A stretch of 60,654 nt of DNA from assembly GCA_025062295.1 (NCBI GenBank), contig JANXAJ010000009.1, positions 1-60,654 of the forward strand. Direction: 5' to 3'. Every line of letters begins with the position of its first letter. Within the stretch, counting starts at the first letter, position 1. The stretch is from Bacteroidia bacterium. Its GTDB lineage: Bacteria; Bacteroidota; Bacteroidia; SpSt-205. Shown here one piece after another: positions 43,026 to 50,785 of the stretch. The position numbers and the translations under genes were made by a program. The notes under the pieces were generated by a model, which was given only the letters and a program-made list of their open reading frames with translations, did not search any database and was not told where the DNA came from.

Positions 43026-44347
43026 CCCCCTTCTTCTAATTGAACAAGAACAGCTGGCATCTCCCGACTCAACATCTTAGAAACAATATCCACTGGAGTA
43101 GAGGGAAGAACAATCACAGGCGGGTCTGCCATGTACCGTTCTACAGGATGATCTTTGGCAAATGGATCATCCATCAGCACTTCTATCAATCGCGACTCAG
43201 TGAGAATACCATATATCCGCTCTCCATCTAAGATAGGGAGTTGAGAGATCTCATACCTTTGCATAAGCTGCACCGCTTTTCGGAGTGGATCGGTGGGGGA
43301 TACGGTTGCAAGCCCGGGCGTCTTTCGGGTCTTCATCCGAAGCACATCTCGCACGGTTAGCTCAGAAGTCGGCTCTAAGAATCCCTGTATTCTCATCCAC
43401 GCATCATTGTAGATTTTATTTAGGTAGCGGGTCCCGTGATCAGGAAGGAGCACCACTACCACTTCGCGGGGGGAGAGTTCCCTTGCTACCTGAAGGGCAG
43501 CCCACACAGCCGAACCGCTGGACCAGCCCACAAAGAGGCCCTCGTAACGAGCCAGCTTCCGCGCCATTAGGGCTCCGTTTCGGTCGGTTACTTTGATGAT
43601 GCGGTCTATCAGCGAAAGATCTAAATTGGCTGGAACAATATCTTCCCCTATTCCTTCAGTAAGGTAGGGATAAATTTCTTTCGGATCTATTTTTCCAGTC
43701 TCATGGAGCTTTTGGAAGAGGGACCCATACGTATCTACTCCGATCACCTGAATGTGGGGGTTTCGCTCTTTGAGATATTGGGCAATGCCACAGATAGTTC
43801 CTGTCGTCCCCATACCTGCAACGAAGTGAGTAACCCGTCCCTCAGTCTGCTCCCAAATCTCTGGACCTGTGGTTTCGTAGTGGGCTTGGCGATTGTGAAG
43901 ATTATCATACTGATTTGGGTAGAAAGCTCCTGGAATCTCCTGAGCCAGTCGGCGAGCTACGCTATAGTATGAGCGAGGGTCATCAGGTGGCACTTGAGTT
44001 GGAGTTACAATCACCTCAGCCCCGAGCGCCCGAAGAGCATCTATTTTTTCTTTGGATTGCTTATCTGGTACGGTGAAAATGCACCTATAGCCCTTAATAG
44101 CTGCCACGAGGGCAAGGCCCATACCCGTATTTCCTGAGGTGGCCTCTACAATTGTCCCCCCAGGTCTAAGAAGACCAGCTCGCTCTGCTTCTTCTATCAT
44201 TCTAAGGGCAATTCGGTCCTTGACACTATTGCCCGGGTTGAAGTATTCCACCTTAGCCAGTACAATAGGGGGGATACCTCGTGTGACAGCGTTGAGCTGG
44301 ACAAGGGGAGTGCGGCCGATTAGCTCCAAAAGGTTTTTGTACCACAT
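42971..44347 (-). CDS. cbs: Cystathionine beta-synthase with C-terminal CBS domains
   Basis: A fold-type II PLP enzyme (about residues 1-320) carries Lys43 in NSVKDRIALRMI, the TSGNTGMGLALVAA loop and the phosphate cup GMGTTGTICGIA, all very close to eukaryotic cystathionine beta-synthase. Two CBS domains (about 335-458) follow and may sense adenosyl ligands. It condenses serine and homocysteine to cystathionine; cysteine synthase activity is an alternative. There is no N-terminal heme domain. It begins 3 bases after the stop of the W/Y/G-rich lipoprotein gene and precedes the lamin-tail gene. Confidence 0.88.
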   Translation of the reverse strand: MWYKNLLELIGRTPLVQLNAVTRGIPPIVLAKVEYFNPGNSVKDRIALRMIEEAERAGLLRPGGTIVEATSGNTGMGLALVAAIKGYRCIFTVPDKQSKEKIDALRALGAEVIVTPTQVPPDDPRSYYSVARRLAQEIPGAFYPNQYDNLHNRQAHYETTGPEIWEQTEGRVTHFVAGMGTTGTICGIAQYLKERNPHIQVIGVDTYGSLFQKLHETGKIDPKEIYPYLTEGIGEDIVPANLDLSLIDRIIKVTDRNGALMARKLARYEGLFVGWSSGSAVWAALQVARELSPREVVVVLLPDHGTRYLNKIYNDAWMRIQGFLEPTSELTVRDVLRMKTRKTPGLATVSPTDPLRKAVQLMQRYEISQLPILDGERIYGILTESRLIEVLMDDPFAKDHPVERYMADPPVIVLPSTPVDIVSKMLSREMPAVLVQLEEGGWDIITRSDLLHMLVEAS

Positions 44348-44350
44348 ACC

Positions 44351-45073
44351 TTAGCGGGGGCGAGAGACACCGCTGGAGGTTCGGATTCCGCCCGTACTCC
44401 CGCTCGGCATACCTGGACGGGCACCCGTAGAGGGGCTGACAGCCGGTGAAGAGAGCGATCGCCCACCACCTGAAGAAGGGGCAGCCGTCCGTCGGGAAGG
44501 CGTAGAAGAAGTAGGAACAGGGCTGCGGGGAGGTGTGTAAATCGTGCTTCCTCGAGGAGTGGTATAAGTGCGAGGCATATAGGTCGGACGCCGAGTAGGA
44601 GCAGGGACTCCCCAGCCGTAATCATACCACCCTGGTCCCGCAAAGTAGGTAGGCCCCCACCAGTATCCTCCATAATAGGTCCATCCCCAGCCCGGGGTGT
44701 AATACCAACCCGGTGCTGCCATCCACCCTGGACCCCACCAAGCACTGCGCCATCCCCACGGCTGCCATCCATTCCAGCAGGGGTCATAATACCATACTCC
44801 TGCAGAATATCGCCGAATCCGGCAGGAATAGCAGTAGTCATCATCCTCCCAGTTCTCCCGGCGAGAAGGACGCTCCTCAGATTCGTAGTTATCAGAACGA
44901 CTGTCTACTTCGCTTGAAGTGGAAGGGGATTGAGACTGTCTCTTGAGATTCGTTCGGTCTTGGGCAGAGAAATAGGTATCATTTTTCGTGACCGAGGCGG
45001 TACTTCCACATCCCACCATCAGCAGAAAGGCAATCGTTCCTATGCTCAACGGTACTACCTTTTTCATAGTCAT
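44351..45073 (-). CDS. Lipoprotein with W/Y/G/P-rich core
   Basis: From MTMKK the signal peptide ends in the lipobox LLMVGC, so it is predicted to be lipidated. An acidic/Arg-rich section with three clustered cysteines (CYSC and a later DPCW) is followed by a stretch of about 70 residues built from Trp, Tyr, Gly and Pro (for example GPGWMAAPGWYYTPGWGWT), then a Ser/Pro/Thr/Arg-rich tail. I know no function; such aromatic-glycine cores may bind surfaces or glycans. The longer reading frame upstream crosses a promoter box. It precedes the cystathionine beta-synthase gene by 3 bases. Confidence 0.68.
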   Translation of the reverse strand: MTMKKVVPLSIGTIAFLLMVGCGSTASVTKNDTYFSAQDRTNLKRQSQSPSTSSEVDSRSDNYESEERPSRRENWEDDDYCYSCRIRRYSAGVWYYDPCWNGWQPWGWRSAWWGPGWMAAPGWYYTPGWGWTYYGGYWWGPTYFAGPGWYDYGWGVPAPTRRPTYMPRTYTTPRGSTIYTPPRSPVPTSSTPSRRTAAPSSGGGRSLSSPAVSPSTGARPGMPSGSTGGIRTSSGVSRPR

Positions 45074-45075
45074 GA

Positions 45076-45083
45076 TACTTTTG
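45076..45083 (+). promoter_or_regulatory. -7 box (TACTTTTG) of proS
   Basis: An exact TAnnTTTG lies 27 bp before the proS ATG, giving a leader of roughly 20 nt. It faces the opposing box at 45095-45102. Confidence 0.5.
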
Positions 45084-45094
45084 CTTACTCCAAC

Positions 45095-45102
45095 CAAATA
45101 TA
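45095..45102 (-). promoter_or_regulatory. -7 box (TATATTTG) of the W/Y/G-rich lipoprotein gene
   Basis: An exact TAnnTTTG on the minus strand lies 21 bp before the ATG at 45073. The two opposing promoters predict nearly coincident transcription starts, so they may exclude each other. Confidence 0.5.
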
Positions 45103-45110
45103 CGGAATTC

Positions 45111-46574
45111 ATGCCAATCTCGATGCAAGCTGTGAGCGATTGGTACAATGAGATTGTAGAACGGGCGGGTCTGGCTGAACATGCTCCAGTTCGGGGATGT
45201 ATGATCATCAAGCCTTATGGATGGGCTCTCTGGGAGCAAATCCAACGCCCCTTAGATGAGGCATTTAGGGCTACAGGTCATCAGAATGCTTATTTTCCCC
45301 TATTTATTCCGCTTAGTTTTTTAGCAAGAGAAGCTCAACATGTGGAAGGCTTCGCTCAGGAGTGTGCCATCGTAACCCATTATCGCATTAAGACAGACCC
45401 CGACACTCGTCAAGTTGCCCCAGATCCTGAGGCTGAGTTAGAAGAACCCTTGGTAGTACGCCCTACTTCTGAGACAATCATCTGGCATGCTTTCAGGAAC
45501 TGGATAAAGTCCTACCGAGACCTACCCCTTCTCATCAATCAATGGGCAAATGTAGTCCGATGGGAGAAGCGTCCTCGCCTTTTCCTCCGAACAGCAGAAT
45601 TTCTATGGCAGGAAGGTCATACCGCCCATGCCACTGCTGAAGAAGCTCTCCAAGAAGCCCTACGCATCTTAGATATCTATGAGCGTTTTGTTCAAGAGTA
45701 CCTCGCTATACCTGTAGTCAAAGGGCGCAAAACACCAAGCGAACGATTTGCAGGGGCAGTAGAGACTTTTACCATTGAGACCCTCCTCATAGATGGTAAG
45801 GCTCTTCAAGCTGGTACGTCTCATTTTCTCGGACAGAACTTTGCTAAGGCCTTTGATGTGAAGTTTCTCAATCCGAAAAACGAGCTGGAGTATGTATGGG
45901 CTACCTCTTGGGGGGTCTCTACTCGGCTTATTGGGGCGCTGATTCTCTCCCATGGGGATGAAAAGGGGATTATCCTTCCTCCTCGCGTAGCACCCATTCA
46001 GGTAGTGATAGTACCTATCTGGCGCACAGAAGAAGAGCGCCTTAGTGTCGGACAGAAGGCCCAGGAAATAGGAGATAGGCTTCAGCGCCAGGGCATCCGT
46101 GTAAAAGTAGATGATGACCCCCAGCACCGCCCAGGATGGAAATTCAATGAATGGGAGCTGAGAGGCGTACCTTTGCGTTTAGCTATTGGGCCAAAAGACC
46201 TCCAAACAGAGAGCGTAGAAGTAGCTTGGAGACATACAGGTGAGAAACAGACCTACCCCCTTTCCGCAGCTATTGAGCAACTTCCACATTGGCTGGAAAC
46301 CATCCAGAAGGGACTCTTTGAGCGGGCTCAGAAACGCATTCAGCGCCAGACTCACTACACAGATGTGTATTCTGAAATGCAGACTCTTCTGGAAGAGCAG
46401 GGGGGATTTATCATGGCTCATTGGGATGGTACTCCAGAAACGGAGCTGGCTATCAAGCAGGAGACAGGCGCTACCATTCGCTGTATTCCTCTTGAACCTT
46501 CTGAAGAAAAGGGACGATGCATTTACACGGGTCGTCCTTCTTCTTGTAGGGTCCTCTTTGCTAAAGCCTATTGA
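45111..46574 (+). CDS. proS: Prolyl-tRNA synthetase, archaeal/eukaryotic type (type 3)
   Basis: This class II aminoacyl-tRNA synthetase of 487 residues lacks the bacterial editing insertion. Class II motifs are visible: motif 2 in RWEKRPRLFLRTAEFLWQEG, the proline-pocket TSHFLGQNFAKAFD, and motif 3 in SWGVSTRLIGALILSHGD. The anticodon-binding domain and the C-terminal zinc-like module follow, ending CIYTGRPSSCRVLFAKAY with the terminal Tyr typical of this type. This short form is usual in Bacteroidota. The longest frame starts upstream inside the divergent lipoprotein; the ATG at 45111 gives the family N-terminus, with ATG 45123 as an alternative. Confidence 0.95.
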   Translation: MPISMQAVSDWYNEIVERAGLAEHAPVRGCMIIKPYGWALWEQIQRPLDEAFRATGHQNAYFPLFIPLSFLAREAQHVEGFAQECAIVTHYRIKTDPDTRQVAPDPEAELEEPLVVRPTSETIIWHAFRNWIKSYRDLPLLINQWANVVRWEKRPRLFLRTAEFLWQEGHTAHATAEEALQEALRILDIYERFVQEYLAIPVVKGRKTPSERFAGAVETFTIETLLIDGKALQAGTSHFLGQNFAKAFDVKFLNPKNELEYVWATSWGVSTRLIGALILSHGDEKGIILPPRVAPIQVVIVPIWRTEEERLSVGQKAQEIGDRLQRQGIRVKVDDDPQHRPGWKFNEWELRGVPLRLAIGPKDLQTESVEVAWRHTGEKQTYPLSAAIEQLPHWLETIQKGLFERAQKRIQRQTHYTDVYSEMQTLLEEQGGFIMAHWDGTPETELAIKQETGATIRCIPLEPSEEKGRCIYTGRPSSCRVLFAKAY

Positions 46575-46593
46575 CTTTTTGTTGAAGAGAGAT

Positions 46594-47349
46594 ATGCGTC
46601 GCTTTAGTTTGGTATGGATGATGATACCTCTCTTCTCTCTCATAGCCTTGAAGGAATCAAATTCGTATCAGCCTCCTACTGGACGCACGGGAGCGCCTGG
46701 TGAAGGCACTTGTGCCGGCTGTCATGGAGGAGGTTCGCCCGCCCCCACCATCACGCTTACACACAATGGACAACCCTTGAGCACATATATACCAGGCGGC
46801 AGTCCGATCCAGATCAGCCTCAGTGTCTCTCACCCCACTCTCTCTAAGTATGGATTTCAGCTTACAGTCCTGAGCAGTCAATCGGGACAAGAAGAAACTC
46901 CAAATCAAGGGCTTGCGGTAGGCAGTGGAGTAGGCATTACCCTTCAGAGTAGAGGAGCGCGTCAATATGTTGCTCATCAAGGGGTCTCTTCTACAGGGGT
47001 ATGGACATTTGAATGGAGGCCACCCCTCACAAATATAGGCCCTCTCACATGGTATATCGCAGCGAATGCCGTCAACGGGAATGGAAGTCCAAATGGGGAT
47101 GCCCCTGCAACCGCCACAGTTACTGTCCAGCCGGATCAGAATGCTTCATTAGACATTCAGCTCAGCGCTGAGCGAATCCACCTGCCCTCTGAGACTATAG
47201 AAGCGAGTTTCTACACTTTAGAGGGCAGGGAAGTTGCTCGCTTCATACAGGGAGGGAGCTATGAATGGCGGTTTCCTCCAGGTCCTTATCTCTTCCGGTG
47301 GAGGAACGCCCATACTCAAGTGGTTCGCAAGGTGTGGATCGGACCCTAA
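46594..47349 (+). CDS. Secreted Reelin-like CxxCH protein with T9SS-type tail
   Basis: A signal peptide (about residues 1-23) is followed by TGRTGAPGEGTCAGCHGG, the conserved start of a Bacteroidota family of secreted proteins with one CxxCH and a Reelin/choice-of-anchor-like domain. That domain ends NAVNGNGSPNGDAPATA, the matching C-terminal pattern. The last 70 residues (SFYTLEGREVARFIQGG, then PPGPYLFRW) look like a type A sorting domain of the type IX system. Whether the CxxCH binds heme is unknown. The true start is the ATG at 46594, 20 bases after the proS stop; the longer frame lies within proS. Confidence 0.78.
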   Translation: MRRFSLVWMMIPLFSLIALKESNSYQPPTGRTGAPGEGTCAGCHGGGSPAPTITLTHNGQPLSTYIPGGSPIQISLSVSHPTLSKYGFQLTVLSSQSGQEETPNQGLAVGSGVGITLQSRGARQYVAHQGVSSTGVWTFEWRPPLTNIGPLTWYIAANAVNGNGSPNGDAPATATVTVQPDQNASLDIQLSAERIHLPSETIEASFYTLEGREVARFIQGGSYEWRFPPGPYLFRWRNAHTQVVRKVWIGP

Positions 47350-47403
47350 AGAAGAAGAAAAAGAGATTCGGTAAGAGCTGAAAGCAAACCTCTTAGCATA
47401 CTT

Positions 47404-47411
47404 TATCTTTG
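47404..47411 (+). promoter_or_regulatory. -7 box (TATCTTTG) of the cysteine desulfurase operon
   Basis: An exact TAnnTTTG ends 4 bp before the GTG start at 47416, predicting a leaderless mRNA that starts with GTG for the four-gene chain. Confidence 0.55.
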
Positions 47412-47415
47412 TAGG

Positions 47416-48555
47416 GTGCGAGAGAGTATTTACTTGGATTATGCTGCTTCCACGCCTTTAGATCCCGAAGTAGAGGCCCACATGCTTCCGTACCTGCGAG
47501 CGGTGGGCAATCCCTCCTCCATTCATGCATTAGGACGATATTTACGAGCTGCTATTGAAGAATCGCGCGCGATTATCGCCGAACTGATAGGAGCTGAACC
47601 CGGACAAATCATCTTCACGAGTGGAGGCACTGAAGCCGATAATCATGCCCTCTGGGGAAGCGTAGAGACTTGGAGCATTCAACATATTTTGTATAATCCT
47701 ACGGAACATCATGCAGTCCTACACACTATAGAGAGCTTATGTCGGCTTCGTGGAGTGCAAGCCCATCCCATCGCCGTGGATGCTCTTGGACGGGTTGATT
47801 TAGATCACTTAGAAGAGCTTCTTAGGCGCTATCCCCGTAGCCTTGTGAGCGTGATGTATGCAAATAATGAAATAGGCACGCTTCAACCCGTTCAAGAGAT
47901 TGCTTCGCTGGTGCAATCCTATGAAGGATACTATCACTGCGACACAGTTCAAGTGATGGGGTTAGGATGGGTGGAAGTGCGAAACTGGGCAGTGGATTTT
48001 ATTGCGGCCTCGGCTCATAAGTTCTACGGACCGAAGGGCATTGGCTTTCTCTATAGACGCCGCCCTATTCGGAGTTTTATCACAGGGGGCTCTCAAGAGA
48101 GAAACCAACGAGCTGGCACAGAGAATGTAGCAGGGATCGTCGGTATGGCATATGCGCTCAAAAAAGCCTACACGAATTCTGAATCCTACGTCTCCCATCT
48201 TCTCTCTATCAAATCTTACTTGATTGAGCAGCTTACGCATGCTTTCTCTGAGATTGTATTTCATGGGGATATTACAGCGAGAGGCGGACACCCAGGGATT
48301 TTGAATTTTAGAATTCCTTCTAATCAACTCGGTAATTTAGTGCTGATCCACTTAGACATAGAGGGCATTTGCGCCTCAGGCACATCAGCTTGCGCTTCGG
48401 GGAGTGAGCATCCTTCCCATGTGCTTGAGGCTATCGGCATACCATCCGAGTATGCCCAAGAAGCTATCCGCTTTTCCTGGGGGATAGGGATTGAAAAAGA
48501 GCATATAGACCGAGCCCTCAGAGCCTTGCGCAGCATCAGCTACGAGCCTGCATGA
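47416..48555 (+). CDS. Cysteine desulfurase (NifS/IscS family)
   Basis: A fold-type I PLP enzyme of 379 residues that takes sulfur from cysteine for Fe-S clusters or thio-modified tRNA. It begins with SIYLDYAASTPLDPEV. Other hallmarks are TSGGTEADNHAL, the PLP lysine Lys202 in AASAHKFYGPKG, and the sulfur-carrying Cys326 in ASGTSACASGSEHPSH. The C-terminus is full length. There is no iscU next to it. It starts with GTG directly after a promoter box and shares ATGA with the following kinase gene. Confidence 0.92.
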   Translation: MRESIYLDYAASTPLDPEVEAHMLPYLRAVGNPSSIHALGRYLRAAIEESRAIIAELIGAEPGQIIFTSGGTEADNHALWGSVETWSIQHILYNPTEHHAVLHTIESLCRLRGVQAHPIAVDALGRVDLDHLEELLRRYPRSLVSVMYANNEIGTLQPVQEIASLVQSYEGYYHCDTVQVMGLGWVEVRNWAVDFIAASAHKFYGPKGIGFLYRRRPIRSFITGGSQERNQRAGTENVAGIVGMAYALKKAYTNSESYVSHLLSIKSYLIEQLTHAFSEIVFHGDITARGGHPGILNFRIPSNQLGNLVLIHLDIEGICASGTSACASGSEHPSHVLEAIGIPSEYAQEAIRFSWGIGIEKEHIDRALRALRSISYEPA

Positions 48556-50087
48556 CACTTCCAGGACTGCACGATAAATACGAGGTCATCCGTCCTCTTG
48601 GAGAGGGCGGCATGGGGGTTGTGTATTTAGCCCTGCATAAGCGATTGGATAGAAAAGTAGCTATCAAGGCTATTGCCCCTTATTTGGCCCGAGACCCTGC
48701 TATTAGAGAGCGATTTACGGCAGAGGCGGCTGTCCTTGCCCGCCTTAATCACCCTCATATTGTTACACTCTATGACTACATAGAGGAGGAGAATGCCCTT
48801 TACCTCATTATGGAATACGTGGAGGGCCAGCCTCTCTCTGAAATACTACAGACGGGAGCCCTTTCTCCAACGCTTGTTCATAAATACTTTTCTCAGGTTT
48901 TAGATGCTTTTGCCTATGCTCATGAACAGGGGGTGGTTCATCGCGATATCAAGCCCTCCAACATTATGATTACAGCAGATGGACGTGTGAAGATTTTAGA
49001 TTTTGGGGTGGCTCGGCTTCTTCAGACAGACCACTCTCTGACCCGGACGGGAATGCGCTTAGGCACTCTTCTTTATATGAGTCCCGAGCAAATCAAAGGA
49101 GAGAAAACCATTGATCACCGCTCAGACATCTACTCCCTTGGCGTAGTTCTGTATGAAATGCTTACGGGACATCCCCCTTACTCAGCAGACATGAGCGAAT
49201 TCACTCTCAGTCTCAAAATCGTGCAAGAACCTCTTTTTGATTTGAGTCGTCCGCCAGAAAAAATTCCCCCGCAATTACTGGAGGTAATTCTCCGAGCAAC
49301 GGAAAAAATACCTGAATATCGCTACAAAGATTGCAAGGAATTTAGGGAGGATTTTGATCAGGCATTTGGAAGTGAAGGGGTACCCCCCTTCTCCGGGCCT
49401 AGGAAGGAGCAAGTAAGTTTATCTCGGTACAGACAGAGTGTAGAAACCCATTCAGAGGGAGAAGCTAAAGGGCAGCGATCTTTACTCGGGCGTCAGGCCT
49501 TCTGGTGGATAGCCGCTACTGGGGGAATCAGTCTTTTGGCGGCGATTGTGGGGTGGAAGCTTTGGCAGCGGCATTCTATACGTCCCTCCTCATCTATTCT
49601 GACAGACACTCTATCCCCTCCTCTCAAAGATACGGCTGTGGCTGCTGTCCCATTTCAAAGGGAGTCGCTTCTTGCAACTCCTTCTAATCAGGTTTCTACC
49701 TCGCCTCTACCCTCGCCTAAGAGGTCTTCAGCGAAACCTCCTGTGCCTAAACCTATACCACCTTCAAAAAATCCATCTCCTCCAAAAGACACAGTTACTC
49801 CCCCTCCTAAGCCTGTAATTCAGACCGAAATACAGAATTTCAAGCCCAGCTCTCTCGTTCAAGCTAAAGCAAAAGGCACGCTTCTCATTCGCAACGTGGG
49901 GGAAGGCGAAGCTAATACAGTTCAGGTGATACTCTTCTTTCTCAACAAGAAAGGAGAAATAGCCGACACTGATACCCTTCGTTTTACGGGTATAAAGGCT
50001 GGGGAGGAGGTGAATTATCCCTTTCAGGCTCGCATAGGAGGGATAAAGTCTGTTCGAGTAGAGCTTCTTACTCCCTCTCCTCCATGA
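48552..50087 (+). CDS. Membrane Ser/Thr protein kinase (Hanks type)
   Basis: The N-terminal kinase domain (about 8-280) has LGEGGMGVVYLA, Lys39 in VAIKAI, the HRDIKPSN loop with Asp132, and DFGVARL with Asp150, so it should be active. One membrane helix (about 316-337) follows. The outer part has a Pro/Ser/Lys-rich linker and a terminal beta-sandwich of about 85 residues that looks like a CARDB-like domain. There is no PASTA repeat. It is probably a surface or wall sensor. It overlaps both neighbours by 4 bases in the chain cysteine desulfurase-kinase-CPBP-murF/alr. Confidence 0.9.
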   Translation: MTLPGLHDKYEVIRPLGEGGMGVVYLALHKRLDRKVAIKAIAPYLARDPAIRERFTAEAAVLARLNHPHIVTLYDYIEEENALYLIMEYVEGQPLSEILQTGALSPTLVHKYFSQVLDAFAYAHEQGVVHRDIKPSNIMITADGRVKILDFGVARLLQTDHSLTRTGMRLGTLLYMSPEQIKGEKTIDHRSDIYSLGVVLYEMLTGHPPYSADMSEFTLSLKIVQEPLFDLSRPPEKIPPQLLEVILRATEKIPEYRYKDCKEFREDFDQAFGSEGVPPFSGPRKEQVSLSRYRQSVETHSEGEAKGQRSLLGRQAFWWIAATGGISLLAAIVGWKLWQRHSIRPSSSILTDTLSPPLKDTAVAAVPFQRESLLATPSNQVSTSPLPSPKRSSAKPPVPKPIPPSKNPSPPKDTVTPPPKPVIQTEIQNFKPSSLVQAKAKGTLLIRNVGEGEANTVQVILFFLNKKGEIADTDTLRFTGIKAGEEVNYPFQARIGGIKSVRVELLTPSPP

Positions 50088-50785
50088 TCCGAGCTTACTG
50101 GAAAGCCTCTCTTAGTCCCGCCTACAATTTTTTCCTCTCATTAGTACTCCTTATTGGATATGAGGGGATTTTTCGTCTCACAGGCGGTAGCCTTTCAGAG
50201 AGAAATCTGATTGACCAGTGGCTTAGCCGACTTGTAGGATGGGCAGCCCCTCATGAATGGGTCATTTCGCTAAGTGTGATTTTACTGGGATTGGCGTATG
50301 TGTATGGAATTCGGCGAGAGCGAATTGAAATGACTGAATGGGTTTTTCTCATAATGATAGGAGAAGCGGCAGCATGGGCTCTCCTTCTATACCAAGGGCT
50401 TCCTCTTCTGACGACTCGTCTCGGCGGTTCTCCCCCTTTTACCCAGCTGGATTGGCTGTCCTCTGATCTATGGCGCAGTATTGCCCAGTGCATGGGAGCA
50501 GGCTTTTATGAAGAGCTATTCTTTAGGGTTCTTTTAGTGGAAGCACTTCTTCTTCTCGTGACGGGTTTTCGTCCAAGGACCGCTACAGCTTTTCAACAGA
50601 TGGCTGTATGGATCTTCTCTGCCGCTCTTTTTTCTGCTGCCCATTTCATATATGAGAGTCCTTCCACATATGCGTTTCTGTATAGATTTATTTTTGGTCT
50701 TTTTATGAGTGGATTATATATCTTGAGAGGATTTGGCATCAGTGCATGGACGCATGCTCTCTATGATATATATGTGCTTCTGTGA
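50084..50785 (+). CDS. CPBP-family intramembrane protease
   Basis: The 233-residue protein has about six membrane helices and the CPBP/Abi motifs: the paired glutamates Glu143-Glu144 in GFYEELFFRVLL, the histidine in SAAHFIYE, and a final ISAWTHALYD. Bacterial members resemble the prenyl-protein protease Rce1 and can process membrane peptides or regulators. It starts in ATGA with the kinase gene and ends in GTGA with murF-alr, so it is made in step with both. Confidence 0.85.
   Translation: MIRAYWKASLSPAYNFFLSLVLLIGYEGIFRLTGGSLSERNLIDQWLSRLVGWAAPHEWVISLSVILLGLAYVYGIRRERIEMTEWVFLIMIGEAAAWALLLYQGLPLLTTRLGGSPPFTQLDWLSSDLWRSIAQCMGAGFYEELFFRVLLVEALLLLVTGFRPRTATAFQQMAVWIFSAALFSAAHFIYESPSTYAFLYRFIFGLFMSGLYILRGFGISAWTHALYDIYVLL

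Noticed and set aside
44320-44844. 174-codon minus-strand frame inside the W/Y/G-rich lipoprotein gene
   Set aside because: It is a frame shadow of a low-complexity, G/C-rich coding region; no signal peptide, domain or promoter supports it, while the other frame has a lipobox.
46240-46593. N-terminal extension of the CxxCH protein inside proS
   Set aside because: A normal signal peptide starts at 46594; the upstream part is out-of-frame proS sequence.
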